A stretch of 64,000 nt of DNA from Clostridiales bacterium (GTDB lineage Bacteria > Bacillota > Clostridia > Oscillospirales > Acutalibacteraceae). The stretch spans positions 1 to 64,000 of the forward strand of contig DXXG01000018.1 in NCBI GenBank assembly GCA_019416455.1, read 5' to 3'. This document shows positions 8,596-15,939 of the stretch, one piece after another. The stretch's first letter is position 1, and every line of letters begins with the position of its first letter. The position numbers and the translations under genes were made by a program. Under the pieces are notes generated by a model. That model was not told the origin of the DNA. It did no database searches and saw only the letters and a list, made by a program, of their open reading frames with translations.

Positions 8596-9030
8596 GTGGC
8601 CTATTCCGATCTGGAGCTTTTGGCAAGGATCATCGAATGTGAGGCCGGGGGCGAGGGGGATACAGGCATGCGGGCCGTGGCTAGCGTGGTGATGAACCGG
8701 GTGCAGGTGGACTACGGCGAGTACGGCAGACTCCATACCATCCGGGAAGTGGTGTTCCAAAAGGGACAGTTCACCTGCGCCATGGAAACCGTGGGAGGCC
8801 AGTACAATTACCAGAACATCTATAACATGCGGCCCACCCAGGTGCACTACGACATTGCCAACTGGGCCATCGTCGGGAACCGGCTGACCAACTTGGGTTT
8901 TGCCCTGTGGTTTTACAACCCCTTCTCGGTGACCTGCCGGCAGAATTTCCCATCGAAGGTGGGCCAGCTGGTGATCCGGTTGGGGGATCATTGCTTCTAC
9001 AACCCCACCGACGCCTACGCCCTGACCTGA
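8596..9030 (+). CDS. cwlJ: Spore cortex-lytic cell wall hydrolase, CwlJ/SleB catalytic domain
   Basis: The 144-residue protein is a single Hydrolase_2 domain with the catalytic region IIECEAGGEGDTGMRAVASV (from residue 12) and VVMNRV. It has no signal peptide and no peptidoglycan-binding domain. That is the CwlJ architecture rather than SleB, which has both. CwlJ degrades the muramic-lactam cortex during germination and sits at the coat-cortex boundary. The start is the GTG at 8596, with AAGGGAGGG upstream. The next gene is a GerQ-like protein, the known localisation partner of CwlJ, which supports the call. Confidence 0.8.
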   Translation: MAYSDLELLARIIECEAGGEGDTGMRAVASVVMNRVQVDYGEYGRLHTIREVVFQKGQFTCAMETVGGQYNYQNIYNMRPTQVHYDIANWAIVGNRLTNLGFALWFYNPFSVTCRQNFPSKVGQLVIRLGDHCFYNPTDAYALT

Positions 9031-9046
9031 ACGAAGGAGGGACCTT

Positions 9047-9484
9047 ATGGAAGAACGAAGAAGATACCAGCCCGAGACCTGTCACAGCCAGATGGATCGG
9101 CTGCGCAGCCGCAGCGACTTTGAGGAGCTGTCGGACGGCAGCCACCGCATGGACAATTTCAACACGCCGCCCCAGCCTGTGTTCGACTCGGAGGAGATGA
9201 AGGGGTCCATGCAGGCCATTTTGTCCCAGAACATAGGGGCGTATGTGGTCATCGAGTTCCTTATCGGTACGGAGCAGATGATCCGCAAACAGGGCATGCT
9301 GTACTTTGTGGGACGGAGCTTTGTGACGCTGTACGACGAGAACGTGAATAACTTCATCGTGTGTGATATCTTCTCGGTGAAGTTTGTGTATTTCTATATG
9401 CCCGGCGACCGTCCCCGGTATAATTACAATCTGTTGCCGCCGGTGAGCGGAGAGCCTGGAATGGGCGCCGGAAGGCTGCGGTAA
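9047..9484 (+). CDS. gerQ: GerQ-like spore coat protein
   Basis: The 145-residue protein has a polar, charged N-terminus (1-55) and a C-terminal domain (about 60-125) with the GerQ-like pattern IGAYVVIEFLIGT, GMLYFVGRSFVTLYDE and VCDIFSVKFVYFYMPGDRP. In Bacillus, GerQ is cross-linked into the coat and is needed to hold CwlJ there. It starts 16 nt after cwlJ behind AAGGAGG, so the pair is one operon. Assignment rests on domain pattern and context; the glutamine-rich cross-linking tail of Bacillus GerQ is absent. Confidence 0.7.
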   Translation: MEERRRYQPETCHSQMDRLRSRSDFEELSDGSHRMDNFNTPPQPVFDSEEMKGSMQAILSQNIGAYVVIEFLIGTEQMIRKQGMLYFVGRSFVTLYDENVNNFIVCDIFSVKFVYFYMPGDRPRYNYNLLPPVSGEPGMGAGRLR

Positions 9485-9490
9485 GCAAAC

Positions 9491-9640
9491 GTAAAAGTTT
9501 TTAGTCAAGTTTTTTTCAAAAAACTTGCAGAGCGCGAGACAGCGTCTCGCGGCCTTGAAGCTGCGCGAAGCGCAGCAAGAGAAATGTAGGCCCCCAGCCG
9601 CACGCTGCCGCAGGCAGATAGGCTGCGGGGCCGACCCTTT
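9491..9640 (+). repeat. Family A interspersed element, copy A2
   Basis: Begins 7 nt after the gerQ stop on the coding strand. A GTAAAAGTTTTT box is followed by H1 (10 bp, CAAGTTTTTT/AAAAAACTTG, loop TC), H2 (GCGAGAC/GTCTCGC, loop AGC), H3 (GCTGCGC/GCGCAGC, loop GAA) and H4 (outer CCCC...GGGG, inner AGCC...GGCT around a GCACGC...GATA loop). H0 is missing. All four stems differ in sequence from other copies but still pair. Confidence 0.75.
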
Positions 9641-9712
9641 TACACCGAGCTAAAAAAGAAAGCGAGACCCGAAGCGTATAGGCCCTTGAGCCGACCCTCT
9701 TGCGCCCAGCAA

Positions 9713-9749
9713 AAAAGGACACCCAGGTTTGAAACTTGGGTGTCCTTTT
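9713..9749. terminator. Bidirectional terminator between gerQ and pgsA
   Basis: A 15-bp, nearly perfect hairpin (AAAAGGACACCCAGGTT / AACTTGGGTGTCCTTTT) has A/T tracts on both sides. It sits between two convergent family A copies. The rest of 9750-9827 holds no gene. Confidence 0.85.
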
Positions 9750-9827
9750 GGTTTTGTGTAAGAGGGCCGTCCTTCCAGCCTACCGCCCTGGGGGCGTATG
9801 CGGCTGAAAGGACTACTTTCTTTTTTG

Positions 9828-9975
9828 CGGCTTGCGCCGGTTAAGGCCGCAGGGCTCTGCCCTGCAACCCGCAAACTTTTTGAAAAAAGGTCGCTGCGTC
9901 CCGGTGGGACGCGCTTAGCGACTGACCGAAGCAGGAGCTGAGAAGATCAAAAACTTTTCCCCGCCTTCGGCGTTT
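9828..9975 (-). repeat. Family A interspersed element, copy A2' with nested insert
   Basis: On the minus strand it begins at the pgsA stop codon. H0 is CGCC-GAA-GGCG, then AAAAGTTTTTGATC. About 55 nt (9890-9944) are then inserted in the left arm of H1, before TTTTTTCAAAAAGTTTG. H2 (GCAGGGC/GCCCTGC) and a shortened H3 (CGGC-GCAA-GCCG) follow. The insert has its own two-stem fold and matches the insert in copy A7. Confidence 0.7.
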
Positions 9976-10531
9976 AGCCTTTCATTACATCCACGTTATC
10001 CTTCACGTAGATTACACCAGAGATCACTGTGAACAGGGTGGCGATCACCACCAGCACGTGGCCGATCACCGTGGCCGGGTACAGGAACTCCGGCAGGAAC
10101 GTGGCCAGATACTGGAAAAACAGGATGGCGATAATGGCCACCATCTGGGAGATGGTCTTGAGCTTGCCCCAGTTGTTGGCGGCGATCACTCTCCCCTGCT
10201 CCACTGCCAGCAGGCGGATGGAGGTGATAGCGAACTCCCGGATCATGATGAGAAGCACGCACACTGTGGAGGCCAGGTCCAGCTTTACCAAGCAAATCAG
10301 CGCGGAGATCACCAGGATCTTGTCCGCCAGGGGGTCCATCAGCTTACCGAAATTGGTGATGAGGTTGTCCCGCCGGGCGATCTTCCCGTCCAGGTGGTCC
10401 GTATAGGAGGCGGCACAGAACAGGATCAGGGCGAAAAGGAACCGATGGGGCACAAAGTCCGCCAGCATGAAGAACACAAAGGGCGGCACCATGCACACCC
10501 GGAGAATGGTCAGCTTGTTGGGCAGATTCAC
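9974..10531 (-). CDS. pgsA: CDP-diacylglycerol-glycerol-3-phosphate 3-phosphatidyltransferase
   Basis: The 185-residue integral membrane enzyme makes phosphatidylglycerol phosphate from CDP-diacylglycerol and glycerol 3-phosphate. The CDP-alcohol phosphotransferase signature DG..AR........G...D...D is complete (DGKIAR ... GKLMDPLADK, about residues 49-71). There are about five membrane segments. The start is the GTG at 10531, with AAGGGGGAG at 4 nt. It follows rimO by 16 nt and is likely co-transcribed with it. A family A copy begins at its stop codon. Confidence 0.93.
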   Translation of the reverse strand: MNLPNKLTILRVCMVPPFVFFMLADFVPHRFLFALILFCAASYTDHLDGKIARRDNLITNFGKLMDPLADKILVISALICLVKLDLASTVCVLLIMIREFAITSIRLLAVEQGRVIAANNWGKLKTISQMVAIIAILFFQYLATFLPEFLYPATVIGHVLVVIATLFTVISGVIYVKDNVDVMKG

Positions 10532-10547
10532 AAAAGCTCCCCCTTTC

Positions 10548-11882
10548 TCAGACTCGAAGCTCGCCGGTCAAGTCGGCGTCCATGCAGTCGGTGATCTCCA
10601 CCTGGACGAAACTGCCCAGCATGGGCCGTTTGCCGTCGGTAGTGAAGAACACCTTGCCGTCGATGTCGGGGGCGTCACGGTAGCTGCGGCCGAACCAGCA
10701 CTCGGCGTACCGGTCGAAGCCCTCCACCAGCACTTCCAGCGTCTGGCCGATCAGCTCCTGGCCCTGAGCGTCCATGATGTCCATCTGATCCCCCATGAGG
10801 ATCTCCGCTCGGTGCTCCTTCACGTCCTCATCGATCTGGTCGGGAAGCAGGGCGGCGGGGGTGTCTTCTTCTTGGGAGTAGGCGAAACATCCCATCCGCT
10901 CGAACCGCACGTCTTTCAGGAACTCCGCCACCTGGGTAAAGTCTTCCTCTGTCTCTCCCGGGAACCCGGCGATGATGGTGGTCCGCAGCACCACACCGGG
11001 CACCCGCTCCCGGATCTTCTTCATCAGGGCGGTCAGGCTCTCCCGGTCGCCCCGGCGGTTCATGGCCTTCAGGACGGGGCCGGAGGCGTGCTGCAAGGGC
11101 AGGTCCATGTATTTCACGATCTTCTCTTCCCGGGCCATCACGTCCAGCAGCTCGTCGGTGATGGAATCGGGATAGCAGTACAGCACCCGCAGCCAGTGGA
11201 GCTTCTCGATTTTGCACAGACGCTCCATCAGCTTGGCCAGGGAATATTCCCCGTACAGGTCGATGCCGTAGCGGCTGGTGTCCTGAGCGATGAGGATCAG
11301 CTCCCGGGCGCCGTTGTCCACCAGGGCCTTACATTCCTCCTCGATGCTCTCCATGGTCCGGCTGCGGTAGCCGCCACGGATCAGAGGGATGGCACAGTAG
11401 GTGCACCGGTTGTCGCAGCCCTCGGCGATCTTCACGTAGGCGAAATAGCTGGGGGTGGTCAGCTCCCGCTCCCCGCAAAGGGGCATCTGGCTCTTTTCCG
11501 GGAAGGACTCCACGAAGCTGTCCTCCTCCATCATCTTGGTGAGAAGCTCTGCGATCTCCCCGTTGGCGCCGATGCCGATGACCGCGTCCAGCTCGGGGAG
11601 CTCTTTGTGCATCTCCTGCTGGTAGCGCTCGCCCAAACAGCCGGTGACCACCAGTTTTTTGATCTTCCCCTCTTTTTTCAGCTGGGCCAGTTCCAGGATC
11701 TCCTCGATGGATTCCTTCTTGGCGCTCTCGATGAAGCCGCAGGTGTTCACGATGGCGATGTCCGCCATGGCGGCGTCGTCCACTGTCTCAAAACCGGCGT
11801 TTTTCAGGGAGGCCATCAGCACTTCCCCGTCCACTTGGTTTTTGGCGCAGCCCAAGCTGACCATTCCTACTTTGTATGCCAT
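10548..11882 (-). CDS. rimO: Ribosomal protein S12 methylthiotransferase
   Basis: The 444-residue radical SAM enzyme adds a methylthio group to the conserved aspartate of ribosomal protein S12. Its UPF0004 domain has cluster ligands C12, C48 and C82. The radical SAM CxxxCxxC is C156, C160, C163 (CDNRCTYC), and a TRAM domain forms the C-terminus. The sequence MVSLGCAKNQVD at the N-terminus is diagnostic of RimO rather than MiaB. It sits between the Nudix gene (15-nt gap) and pgsA (16-nt gap) in one minus-strand operon. Confidence 0.95.
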   Translation of the reverse strand: MAYKVGMVSLGCAKNQVDGEVLMASLKNAGFETVDDAAMADIAIVNTCGFIESAKKESIEEILELAQLKKEGKIKKLVVTGCLGERYQQEMHKELPELDAVIGIGANGEIAELLTKMMEEDSFVESFPEKSQMPLCGERELTTPSYFAYVKIAEGCDNRCTYCAIPLIRGGYRSRTMESIEEECKALVDNGARELILIAQDTSRYGIDLYGEYSLAKLMERLCKIEKLHWLRVLYCYPDSITDELLDVMAREEKIVKYMDLPLQHASGPVLKAMNRRGDRESLTALMKKIRERVPGVVLRTTIIAGFPGETEEDFTQVAEFLKDVRFERMGCFAYSQEEDTPAALLPDQIDEDVKEHRAEILMGDQMDIMDAQGQELIGQTLEVLVEGFDRYAECWFGRSYRDAPDIDGKVFFTTDGKRPMLGSFVQVEITDCMDADLTGELRV

Positions 11883-11897
11883 GTGTCTCTTCCTTCC

Positions 11898-12437
11898 TTA
11901 TTTTTCAGAAAAATCCCGCTTTCCCTGAAGGTATTCCTCCAGTCTGCGGTACAGCTCTTCCTTGTATTCCTCCTGCCCGGCGGGGCACAGAGTGGTGCCG
12001 GTGCCGGCGATGGTCTCCCAGGTGTGACGGTCCTCCCAGCGGGCGGCGTCGGTCTCCTCCGGCTGGAAGCGGATGTCCTCCACTGCCACGTCCCGGGTCA
12101 GAGCGAAAATGTCGAAGTGGCAGTCCATGCGGCAGTCCTCCCGCAGGAGCAGAGTGAACTCCTCCGGGTCCGCCAGAAGGCCAGTCTCCTCCCGCAGTTC
12201 CCGGACGATGGCCTGTAAGGGTGTTTCCCCCGCCAGCACCGCGCCGCCGGTGTTTTCCCACCAGCCGGGGCAGGCGGCTTTCACCGGGGCCCGCCGGGTG
12301 AGGAGCACCTCTCCCTTGCTGTTGACGATGACCACGATCACTGCCAGATGGTAGGTGCCTTCCGGCACAGGAGTGCCCCGGGGATGGGTGCGGCCCAGAG
12401 GGCGGCGGTGTTCGTCATATAAGTCCCAAAGTTCCAT
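11898..12437 (-). CDS. Nudix hydrolase, IPP isomerase-like/YfcD subgroup
   Basis: The 179-residue protein has a complete Nudix box, G-x5-E-x7-REL-x-EE-x-GL, in GAVLAGETPLQAIVRELREE. The N-terminus WDLYDEHRRPLGRTHPRG and the following LTRRAPVKAACPGWWENT resemble the IPP-isomerase-like Nudix subgroup. It hydrolyses or isomerises a nucleoside or isoprenoid diphosphate; the substrate cannot be read. The ATG at 12437 has AAGGACGG upstream; the reading frame extends much further upstream, but that stretch is repeat DNA. It is the first gene of the Nudix-rimO-pgsA run. Confidence 0.8.
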   Translation of the reverse strand: MELWDLYDEHRRPLGRTHPRGTPVPEGTYHLAVIVVIVNSKGEVLLTRRAPVKAACPGWWENTGGAVLAGETPLQAIVRELREETGLLADPEEFTLLLREDCRMDCHFDIFALTRDVAVEDIRFQPEETDAARWEDRHTWETIAGTGTTLCPAGQEEYKEELYRRLEEYLQGKRDFSEK

Positions 12438-12461
12438 GATGACCGTCCTTGTTTCAAGAGG

Positions 12462-12540
12462 TATACCGCGAAGCGGCGTAAAAGTTTCGCCTGTCTTTTT
12501 AAAGGCTACAGAGTGGGAGACGGGGCCTTGCAGCCTTGTC
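12462..12540 (+). repeat. Degenerate family A copy A3
   Basis: On the plus strand: CGCGAAGCG (H0), GTAAAAGTTTCGCC and a decayed H1 (GCCT...AGGC with an enlarged loop). Downstream hairpins are not recognisable. It is antisense to the flanking minus-strand genes, unlike most copies. The next 120 bp to 12659 hold no gene. Confidence 0.5.
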
Positions 12541-12659
12541 TCTGAGGCATCGGCTGTCGGCAACTCCACAAGTTTCAATAGTTTTTCGCTGTTTTCGTTG
12601 GGGGGTATTGGTGCTGGGGGTCCGGAAAAGGCGCTGTGCTGTTTTCCTGGTTTTTCTGA

Positions 12660-12756
12660 GCGGCTGCGCCGCAGGGGCAAGACCGTGGGGCCCTGCCCCA
12701 CACCCCGCAAGTTTTTTGAAAAAAACTTGACCAAAAACTTTTACGCCCCGTTTCCG
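12660..12756 (-). repeat. Family A interspersed element, copy A3'
   Basis: On the minus strand a GCGTAAAAGTTTTTGGT box is followed by H1 (10 bp, CAAGTTTTTT/AAAAAACTTG, loop TC) and H2 (GTGGGGC/GCCCCAC, loop AGG); H3 is decayed. It lies 126 nt downstream of the DUF3842 stop on the coding strand. 12757-12882 has no gene. Confidence 0.75.
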
Positions 12757-12882
12757 TAACCTTAATTAAACCATAAAACACAGAAAACCGCAAGCGGTTT
12801 CCCGCCTGCGGCCCGGTGTGAACTCCTTTTTCCTCTATTAGACGTTCCAAAGAGGAAACTGTTACAGCTTTTGGAAAATTTT

Positions 12883-13308
12883 TTATTTTTCCTCATCCAG
12901 CAGGGCGGTCGCCTCCTGGACTGCCAGTCGGACGTATTCCCCCAGAGGAAGCTGGCTGACGCCTACCACGGTGACGGAACACCGGTTCACCGGGATCAGC
13001 AGTTTTTGGGCGGGGCTTTCCGACACTGCCGCCGCCATGGCCGGGGTGATCTCTCCCAGCAGGGCGTTGGCGGTGAGGATCCCCATGGGCCCGGCGATGA
13101 TGTCCGCTGTCCGGGCGTTGACCACCACCGGGTTCTCCCCTGTGGCGGCGGCGTCGGCCCCGGCTTTCAGCATGGCCGCTGTGGCCGCGGAATTTGCCCC
13201 CACGGCGATGATCTGGGCGGGGAGCCCGGCGGCTTTGCACTGGCCCACCAGTGCCGCCCCCATCCGGCCTCCCTGGCCGTCGATGACGAGAATACGTTTC
13301 TGCTTCAT
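12883..13308 (-). CDS. DUF3842 family protein
   Basis: The 141-residue protein begins KRILVIDGQGGRMGAALV, a Rossmann-like nucleotide-binding start, and contains GENPVVVNARTADIIAGPMG. It matches the Clostridia-specific DUF3842 family, whose function is unknown. No signal peptide or membrane segment is present. AAGGAAGG precedes the ATG. The fusion gene upstream (13345) ends 36 nt before it and may be co-transcribed. Confidence 0.8.
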   Translation of the reverse strand: MKQKRILVIDGQGGRMGAALVGQCKAAGLPAQIIAVGANSAATAAMLKAGADAAATGENPVVVNARTADIIAGPMGILTANALLGEITPAMAAAVSESPAQKLLIPVNRCSVTVVGVSQLPLGEYVRLAVQEATALLDEEK

Positions 13309-13344
13309 GGAACAACTGCCTTCCTTATATTAATATACAGTGTC

Positions 13345-14544
13345 TTACTCCCGATAGTCCGTGTCCACGGTGCGGGTGATGGTCAGCTCCTGACCTAGGA
13401 ACTCCTGGGCGGTATGACCTTCCACCGTCAGCTCTGTCCCGCCGCATTGAATGAACAACTCATCGGCCTGGGAATACTTCTCGAAAGTAGCCGTCATGGC
13501 TTGGAGCAGCCGCAGGCCTTCCTCCCCGGAGAGAGACAGGGCCTGTTCCGTCAGTTCCACCGTCAAGGTGAGGGTGTCCCCCAGGGTATAGTTCACCGTG
13601 CTGCCCTCCTGGGTCTCGGTACCATGGCTATCCAGTGTGGCGGAGAGCAGACTCACCCCTTCCGGAGCGCCGCCTAAGTACACCATCTGCCGGAGGATGT
13701 CCTCCAGGTCTCCCGGAGTATTGTGGACCACGTATTCCGCGAAGCCCCCTTCTTCCGGCACGAACACGGACACGTCTCCCACCCATTGGACTTCTTCCTG
13801 GGTGGAGGAGGTGGAAACAGGGATCTGAGCGTTGGGGTCGCTGCCGAACCAGCCGTATTCCACCCCAAAATAAGCGGCCACACCAATGATGATGACGCAT
13901 AGGGCCAAAAAGGGCACGATGTTGTCCATCGTCCGGCGGACCCGGCGGAACCGCTGGCGGGTGGCAAAACCTCCCTGACTCTGCTGGGAGAGGAATTCCT
14001 CCCAGATGTCCTCCAGCGTGTCCTGGCCCAGTGTTAGGATCTCCAGGTTGGCCCGGGCCTGACCGGCGGTGATCCCCGCTTTTTTCAGGCCGGATTCCGC
14101 CAGGCGGTCGAACCGAGCGGGGGAAGTGCCCATCAGTCGGGCTCCTTCCTGGGCGGACAGTCCCAGCCGTTCCCGGCAGAACAGGGCAGTCCGGGGAGAG
14201 ATGGGCAGCTTCATCAGCTTCCGCAGGGGGTCTGTCATGGAAAAGGGCAGGACCGCCCGGGGGGCAGGCTCACCCTGGTCTCCTTTTTTTCGTTTGACCC
14301 GTTTGGGCCTGCGGAGGGAAGCGTCTACGCAGTTGAGATGTCCCACCCGCAGAAACCCTTCCCTGCCGCTGACCGCCAGTTCCCACAGCCGGGGACTGGC
14401 CGCCATGTCGCACAGGGCGGTGACCATCAGGTTTTGGGCGTAGGCGGGACGGCCCGCCTGTAAGTAGCACAGAGCGAACAAGTCCGCCCCGTATTGGTCA
14501 TACAGCTCTTTCAGCTGGGAAAGATCCGGTGAGAAAGAAGCCAC
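13345..14544 (-). CDS. Membrane protein with degenerate sigma-70-like N-terminus and GerMN-like C-terminus
   Basis: The 399-residue protein has three parts. Residues 12-50 (LYDQYGADLFALC...) resemble sigma region 2, and 112-158 (LPISPRTALFCRERLGLS... SPARFDRL) resemble a sigma region 4 helix-turn-helix. A single membrane helix follows at about 208-229. Residues 240-399 are an outside domain that looks like GerMN (GDTLTLTVELTEQALSLSGEEG, then LLQAMTATFEKYSQADELFIQCGG). The basic linker at 79-88 (RPKRVKRKKG) is unlike true sigma factors. The start is the GTG at 14544, with AAGGAG 8 nt upstream; the GTG at 14553 would overlap the site. Function unknown; it follows yihY. Confidence 0.65.
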   Translation of the reverse strand: MASFSPDLSQLKELYDQYGADLFALCYLQAGRPAYAQNLMVTALCDMAASPRLWELAVSGREGFLRVGHLNCVDASLRRPKRVKRKKGDQGEPAPRAVLPFSMTDPLRKLMKLPISPRTALFCRERLGLSAQEGARLMGTSPARFDRLAESGLKKAGITAGQARANLEILTLGQDTLEDIWEEFLSQQSQGGFATRQRFRRVRRTMDNIVPFLALCVIIIGVAAYFGVEYGWFGSDPNAQIPVSTSSTQEEVQWVGDVSVFVPEEGGFAEYVVHNTPGDLEDILRQMVYLGGAPEGVSLLSATLDSHGTETQEGSTVNYTLGDTLTLTVELTEQALSLSGEEGLRLLQAMTATFEKYSQADELFIQCGGTELTVEGHTAQEFLGQELTITRTVDTDYRE

Positions 14545-14549
14545 AAGGC

Positions 14550-15458
14550 TCACTCCTTTTTATGGGAAGAATGTGTGGACCGGCGCTGGGCACGTTCCCG
14601 CTTGTTCCGCTGGCGGTGCTTTTTCCATTTTTTGCTCAGGTTGTGCAGGTCCATGCCGATACCGCTGGTCTCCAGCCACATGCTCACCTCGGCGCCCAAA
14701 AACATGATATACATGCAGAAGAACAGCCAGAACATGAGGATGACCAGGGTGGCAAGGCTGCCGTAAATGGAAAAATCGGAGAAGTTTTCCACAAAAATGG
14801 AAAAGAAGAAGGAAAACAATACCCAGCCCGCGGCGCTGAAAGCCGCTCCAGCCAGGTTATGCAGGAACTTGGCCCGGCGGCGGGGCACGCCGCTGTATAG
14901 CAGGGTGAAAAATAGGAACAGCATCACAAAGCCCGCCAAGGACTTGAAATTGATCAGGATATTGGCCATGAAGGCGGAGGAGCGGGCAAGCAAAAACCGA
15001 TAGATGGTGGTGCCGAACACCAGCAGCGCCGCCGCCACGATGAGCACTGCCGCGAAGATGAGCACATAGATCACGGCAATGATCCGCAGATGGATGAATC
15101 CACGTGTTTCCTTCACTTGGAAGATCTGGTCCAGTCCCTTGATGACCGCCAGCATACCCATGGAGGAGGACCACACCGCGGTGATCACCGCCACGGGCAG
15201 CACTCCGCTGGAATGGATGGGGTCCGGCAGAAGGGTCTCCAAATAGGCGGCCACGCTGTCGGGGAAGATGCCCAGCGCCGCCTCGATCAGGGAGACGCCG
15301 TCGGAAAAGTGGATCTGCTGCATCAGGGTCAGCAGCAGGGCCACGAAAGGCAGAAAGGAGATCAGCAGGAAAAAAGCTCCGTGGGCCGCGGTGGAATCCA
15401 GTCTGTCCTTGTCCACCCGCTTCAGGAACCAGCCCAGATGCTTTTTCAATAGCTTCAC
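14550..15458 (-). CDS. YihY/BrkB-family membrane protein
   Basis: The 302-residue protein has about six membrane helices. YihY features include the N-terminal AAHGAFFLLISFLPFVALLL stretch, YSGVPRRRAK and SIYGSLATLVILMFWLF. The C-terminal tail (about 270-302) is strongly basic. Earlier annotation of this family as ribonuclease BN is wrong; the function is unsettled (possible transporter). The stop overlaps the ribosome binding site of the downstream sigma/GerMN gene, which implies translational coupling. Confidence 0.88.
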   Translation of the reverse strand: MKLLKKHLGWFLKRVDKDRLDSTAAHGAFFLLISFLPFVALLLTLMQQIHFSDGVSLIEAALGIFPDSVAAYLETLLPDPIHSSGVLPVAVITAVWSSSMGMLAVIKGLDQIFQVKETRGFIHLRIIAVIYVLIFAAVLIVAAALLVFGTTIYRFLLARSSAFMANILINFKSLAGFVMLFLFFTLLYSGVPRRRAKFLHNLAGAAFSAAGWVLFSFFFSIFVENFSDFSIYGSLATLVILMFWLFFCMYIMFLGAEVSMWLETSGIGMDLHNLSKKWKKHRQRNKRERAQRRSTHSSHKKE

Positions 15459-15836
15459 AGAGCTCCCCCCCTTTGAAAGTCCCCCAATAAATGGAAAGAT
15501 CTCTTTTGGCCGCGGCCTCTTTTGAGACTGCGAGGCGGCTTGCTTATAGGTATTATATCACAGAGAGGCCTTGTTTACTAGGGAAAGGGAGCGTAAAAGT
15601 GATGATTCGCAAAACGCAAAATTGGAAGTTGCAAAAACAGGACGAAAAGACGTGTGTCCGTCTACCATGGAATTGTGGAAATCGCTTGAATAAAAGAGGA
15701 ATATCCCGATTGGGATCGCAAAAAATGGTTACAAAACTGAGATATTTTCCTGCCATTATGGCCAAGATTTGGGAAATCGTCGTCAAAAAGCACAAAAAGG
15801 CGTGAAAAGGAAATTTGAATTTTTTGTAAATAACGG
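15459..15836. other. AT-rich intergenic region between yihY and oppA
   Basis: No credible gene is seen. From about 15590 the base composition drops well below that of the neighbours, and short GCAAAA-type words recur (GCAAAACGCAAAATTGG, GTTGCAAAAACAGG, CAAAAAGGCGTG). This is the upstream control region of oppA; similar GCAAAAA-rich sequence precedes the PRPP synthetase gene (24150-24185). Confidence 0.5.
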
Positions 15837-15865
15837 TTGCAAAATTGAAGGAATTGGATTATAAT
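15837..15865 (+). promoter_or_regulatory. Promoter of oppA
   Basis: TTGCAA, a 17-nt spacer and a perfect TATAAT, 75 nt before the oppA start. Confidence 0.8.
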
Positions 15866-15874
15866 TACGGCAAT

Positions 15875-15903
15875 GTGAGTCGATGGTGACCCCACCGGCT
15901 CAC
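15875..15903 (+). other. Leader hairpin of oppA
   Basis: GTGAG...CTCAC encloses GGTG-ACCC-CACC right at the expected transcript 5' end. No U run follows, so it is more likely a 5' stabiliser than a terminator. Confidence 0.5.
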
Positions 15904-15939
15904 GAAATTTTATACTCTGAAAATCAGGGGGAATTTGGA

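Noticed and set aside
9516..9874. Small minus-strand ORFs between gerQ and pgsA
   Set aside because: They run through family A copies and the terminator hairpin; no start signals.
15905..15930. CodY-like box (AATTTT...GAAAAT) in the oppA leader
   Set aside because: The two halves are spaced too far apart for the 15-bp CodY motif.
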